The notes under the pieces are model-generated. The model did not search any database, had not been told where the DNA came from, and saw only the letters and a list, made by a program, of their open reading frames with translations. Shown piece by piece: positions 5,385 through 5,577 of a DNA stretch of 5,577 nucleotides. Location of the stretch: the NCBI GenBank assembly GCA_003560175.1, contig PWIZ01000155.1, positions 1-5,577 on the forward strand. Direction: 5' to 3'. Made by a program: the position numbers and the translations under genes. This DNA comes from Halomonas sp. (lineage in GTDB: Bacteria; Pseudomonadota; Gammaproteobacteria; Pseudomonadales; Halomonadaceae). Within the stretch, counting starts at the first letter, position 1. Each line of letters opens with the position of its first letter.

Positions 5385-5577
5385 CTATTCGGGGGGCGCT
5401 TGCCCTTGCACATAGGTCTTGAGCATCTCGATCGTTGCCCCGCCCGCACTACAAGCAAAATACGACCGCGACCACAGGGCAGCGCTGTTGCTCAACCTCG
5501 GGATATGCGTGTTCAAGAAGCGCACCCGCCGGGAGGACGTGGATTTCAAGTTGTTGACCATCACGCTGATCGACAGC
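5385..5577 (-). CDS. tnpA: IS200/IS605-family transposase TnpA (Y1 HUH), C-terminal fragment cut by the window edge
   Basis: Sixty-three codons are visible before a TAG at 5387-5385; the N-terminal part with the HUH metal motif lies beyond the right edge. Features of the IS200-like TnpA C-terminus are VNNLKSTSSRRVR (visible residues 7-19), LWSRSYFACSAGGA (34-47) and the final helix EMLKTYVQGQ (50-59). Tyr55 (codon 5412-5414) is in the place of the catalytic tyrosine that cuts single-stranded DNA and forms the 5'-phosphotyrosine link, and Gln59 follows four residues later as is usual. The frame is intact in the visible part. Nothing here tells whether the whole gene is functional. It is transcribed towards kpsC but is separated from it by two hairpins and a terminator, so it is probably not part of the capsule operon. 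Confidence 0.87.
   Translation of the reverse strand, partial: LSISVMVNNLKSTSSRRVRFLNTHIPRLSNSAALWSRSYFACSAGGATIEMLKTYVQGQAPPE

Larger units (their letters stand above)
5284..5577 (-). mobile_element. Partial IS200/IS605-family insertion sequence (one end)
   Basis: The call rests on the TnpA C-terminus at 5385-5577 plus two hairpins in the next 100 bases. Elements of this family have no inverted terminal repeats and make no target duplication. Their ends are subterminal hairpins recognised by TnpA. The exact boundary is not visible; it probably lies between the hairpin at 5285-5307 and the terminator at 5239, so the left coordinate given here is approximate. No tnpB is seen on this side of tnpA. 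The element is either a tnpA-only IS200 type, with this as its right end, or an IS605 type with a divergent tnpB beyond the window. Confidence 0.6.

Noticed and set aside
5227..5415. Small plus-strand open frame across the hairpin region.
   Set aside because: It runs through both hairpins and into the antisense of tnpA, with no ribosome-binding site or recognisable product.

Overview
This is a high-GC window from a Gram-negative bacterium. Four genes run head to tail on the minus strand and look like part of a group 2-type (ABC-transporter-dependent) capsule locus. The codon use (strong G/C third positions) and the style of the proteins suggest a gammaproteobacterium, possibly a halophile such as Halomonas. 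That placement is an inference from general resemblance only.

Layout in the direction of transcription (right to left). At the right edge (5385-5577) is the C-terminal end of an IS200/IS605-type TnpA (Y1 HUH) transposase, cut by the window. Downstream of its stop are two strong hairpins (5339-5358 and 5285-5307), in the region where one end of the element should lie. A minus-strand rho-independent terminator follows (5215-5239). Next come a candidate sigma70 promoter with a 10-bp palindrome in its spacer (5162-5190) and a short leader. The operon is then kpsC (3106-5130, dual-module beta-Kdo transferase), a 35-nt gap, kpsS (1832-3070, beta-Kdo transferase), a short-chain dehydrogenase/reductase (1041-1835) overlapping kpsS by 4 nt, and a membrane-anchored LTA-synthase/sulfatase-fold transferase (1-1044) overlapping the SDR by 4 nt. 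The last gene runs off the left edge without its stop.

How the genes may work together. KpsS and KpsC build the poly-beta-Kdo linker on (lyso)phosphatidylglycerol at the cytoplasmic face of the inner membrane; this linker is the conserved lipid terminus of group 2 capsules. The two downstream genes are translationally coupled to kpsS and are not part of the classical E. coli kpsFEDUCS/kpsMT set. One is an SDR with a hydrophobic C-terminal patch. The other is a five-helix protein with the alkaline-phosphatase-superfamily motifs of phosphoglycerol/phosphoethanolamine transferases. A reasonable inference is that they decorate or finish the capsule or its lipid anchor, but their substrates cannot be read from the sequence. 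No capsule export genes (kpsMTED), CMP-Kdo synthesis genes, RNA genes or CRISPR arrays are visible. Apart from the 254-base stretch 5131-5384, described below, the window is almost entirely coding.
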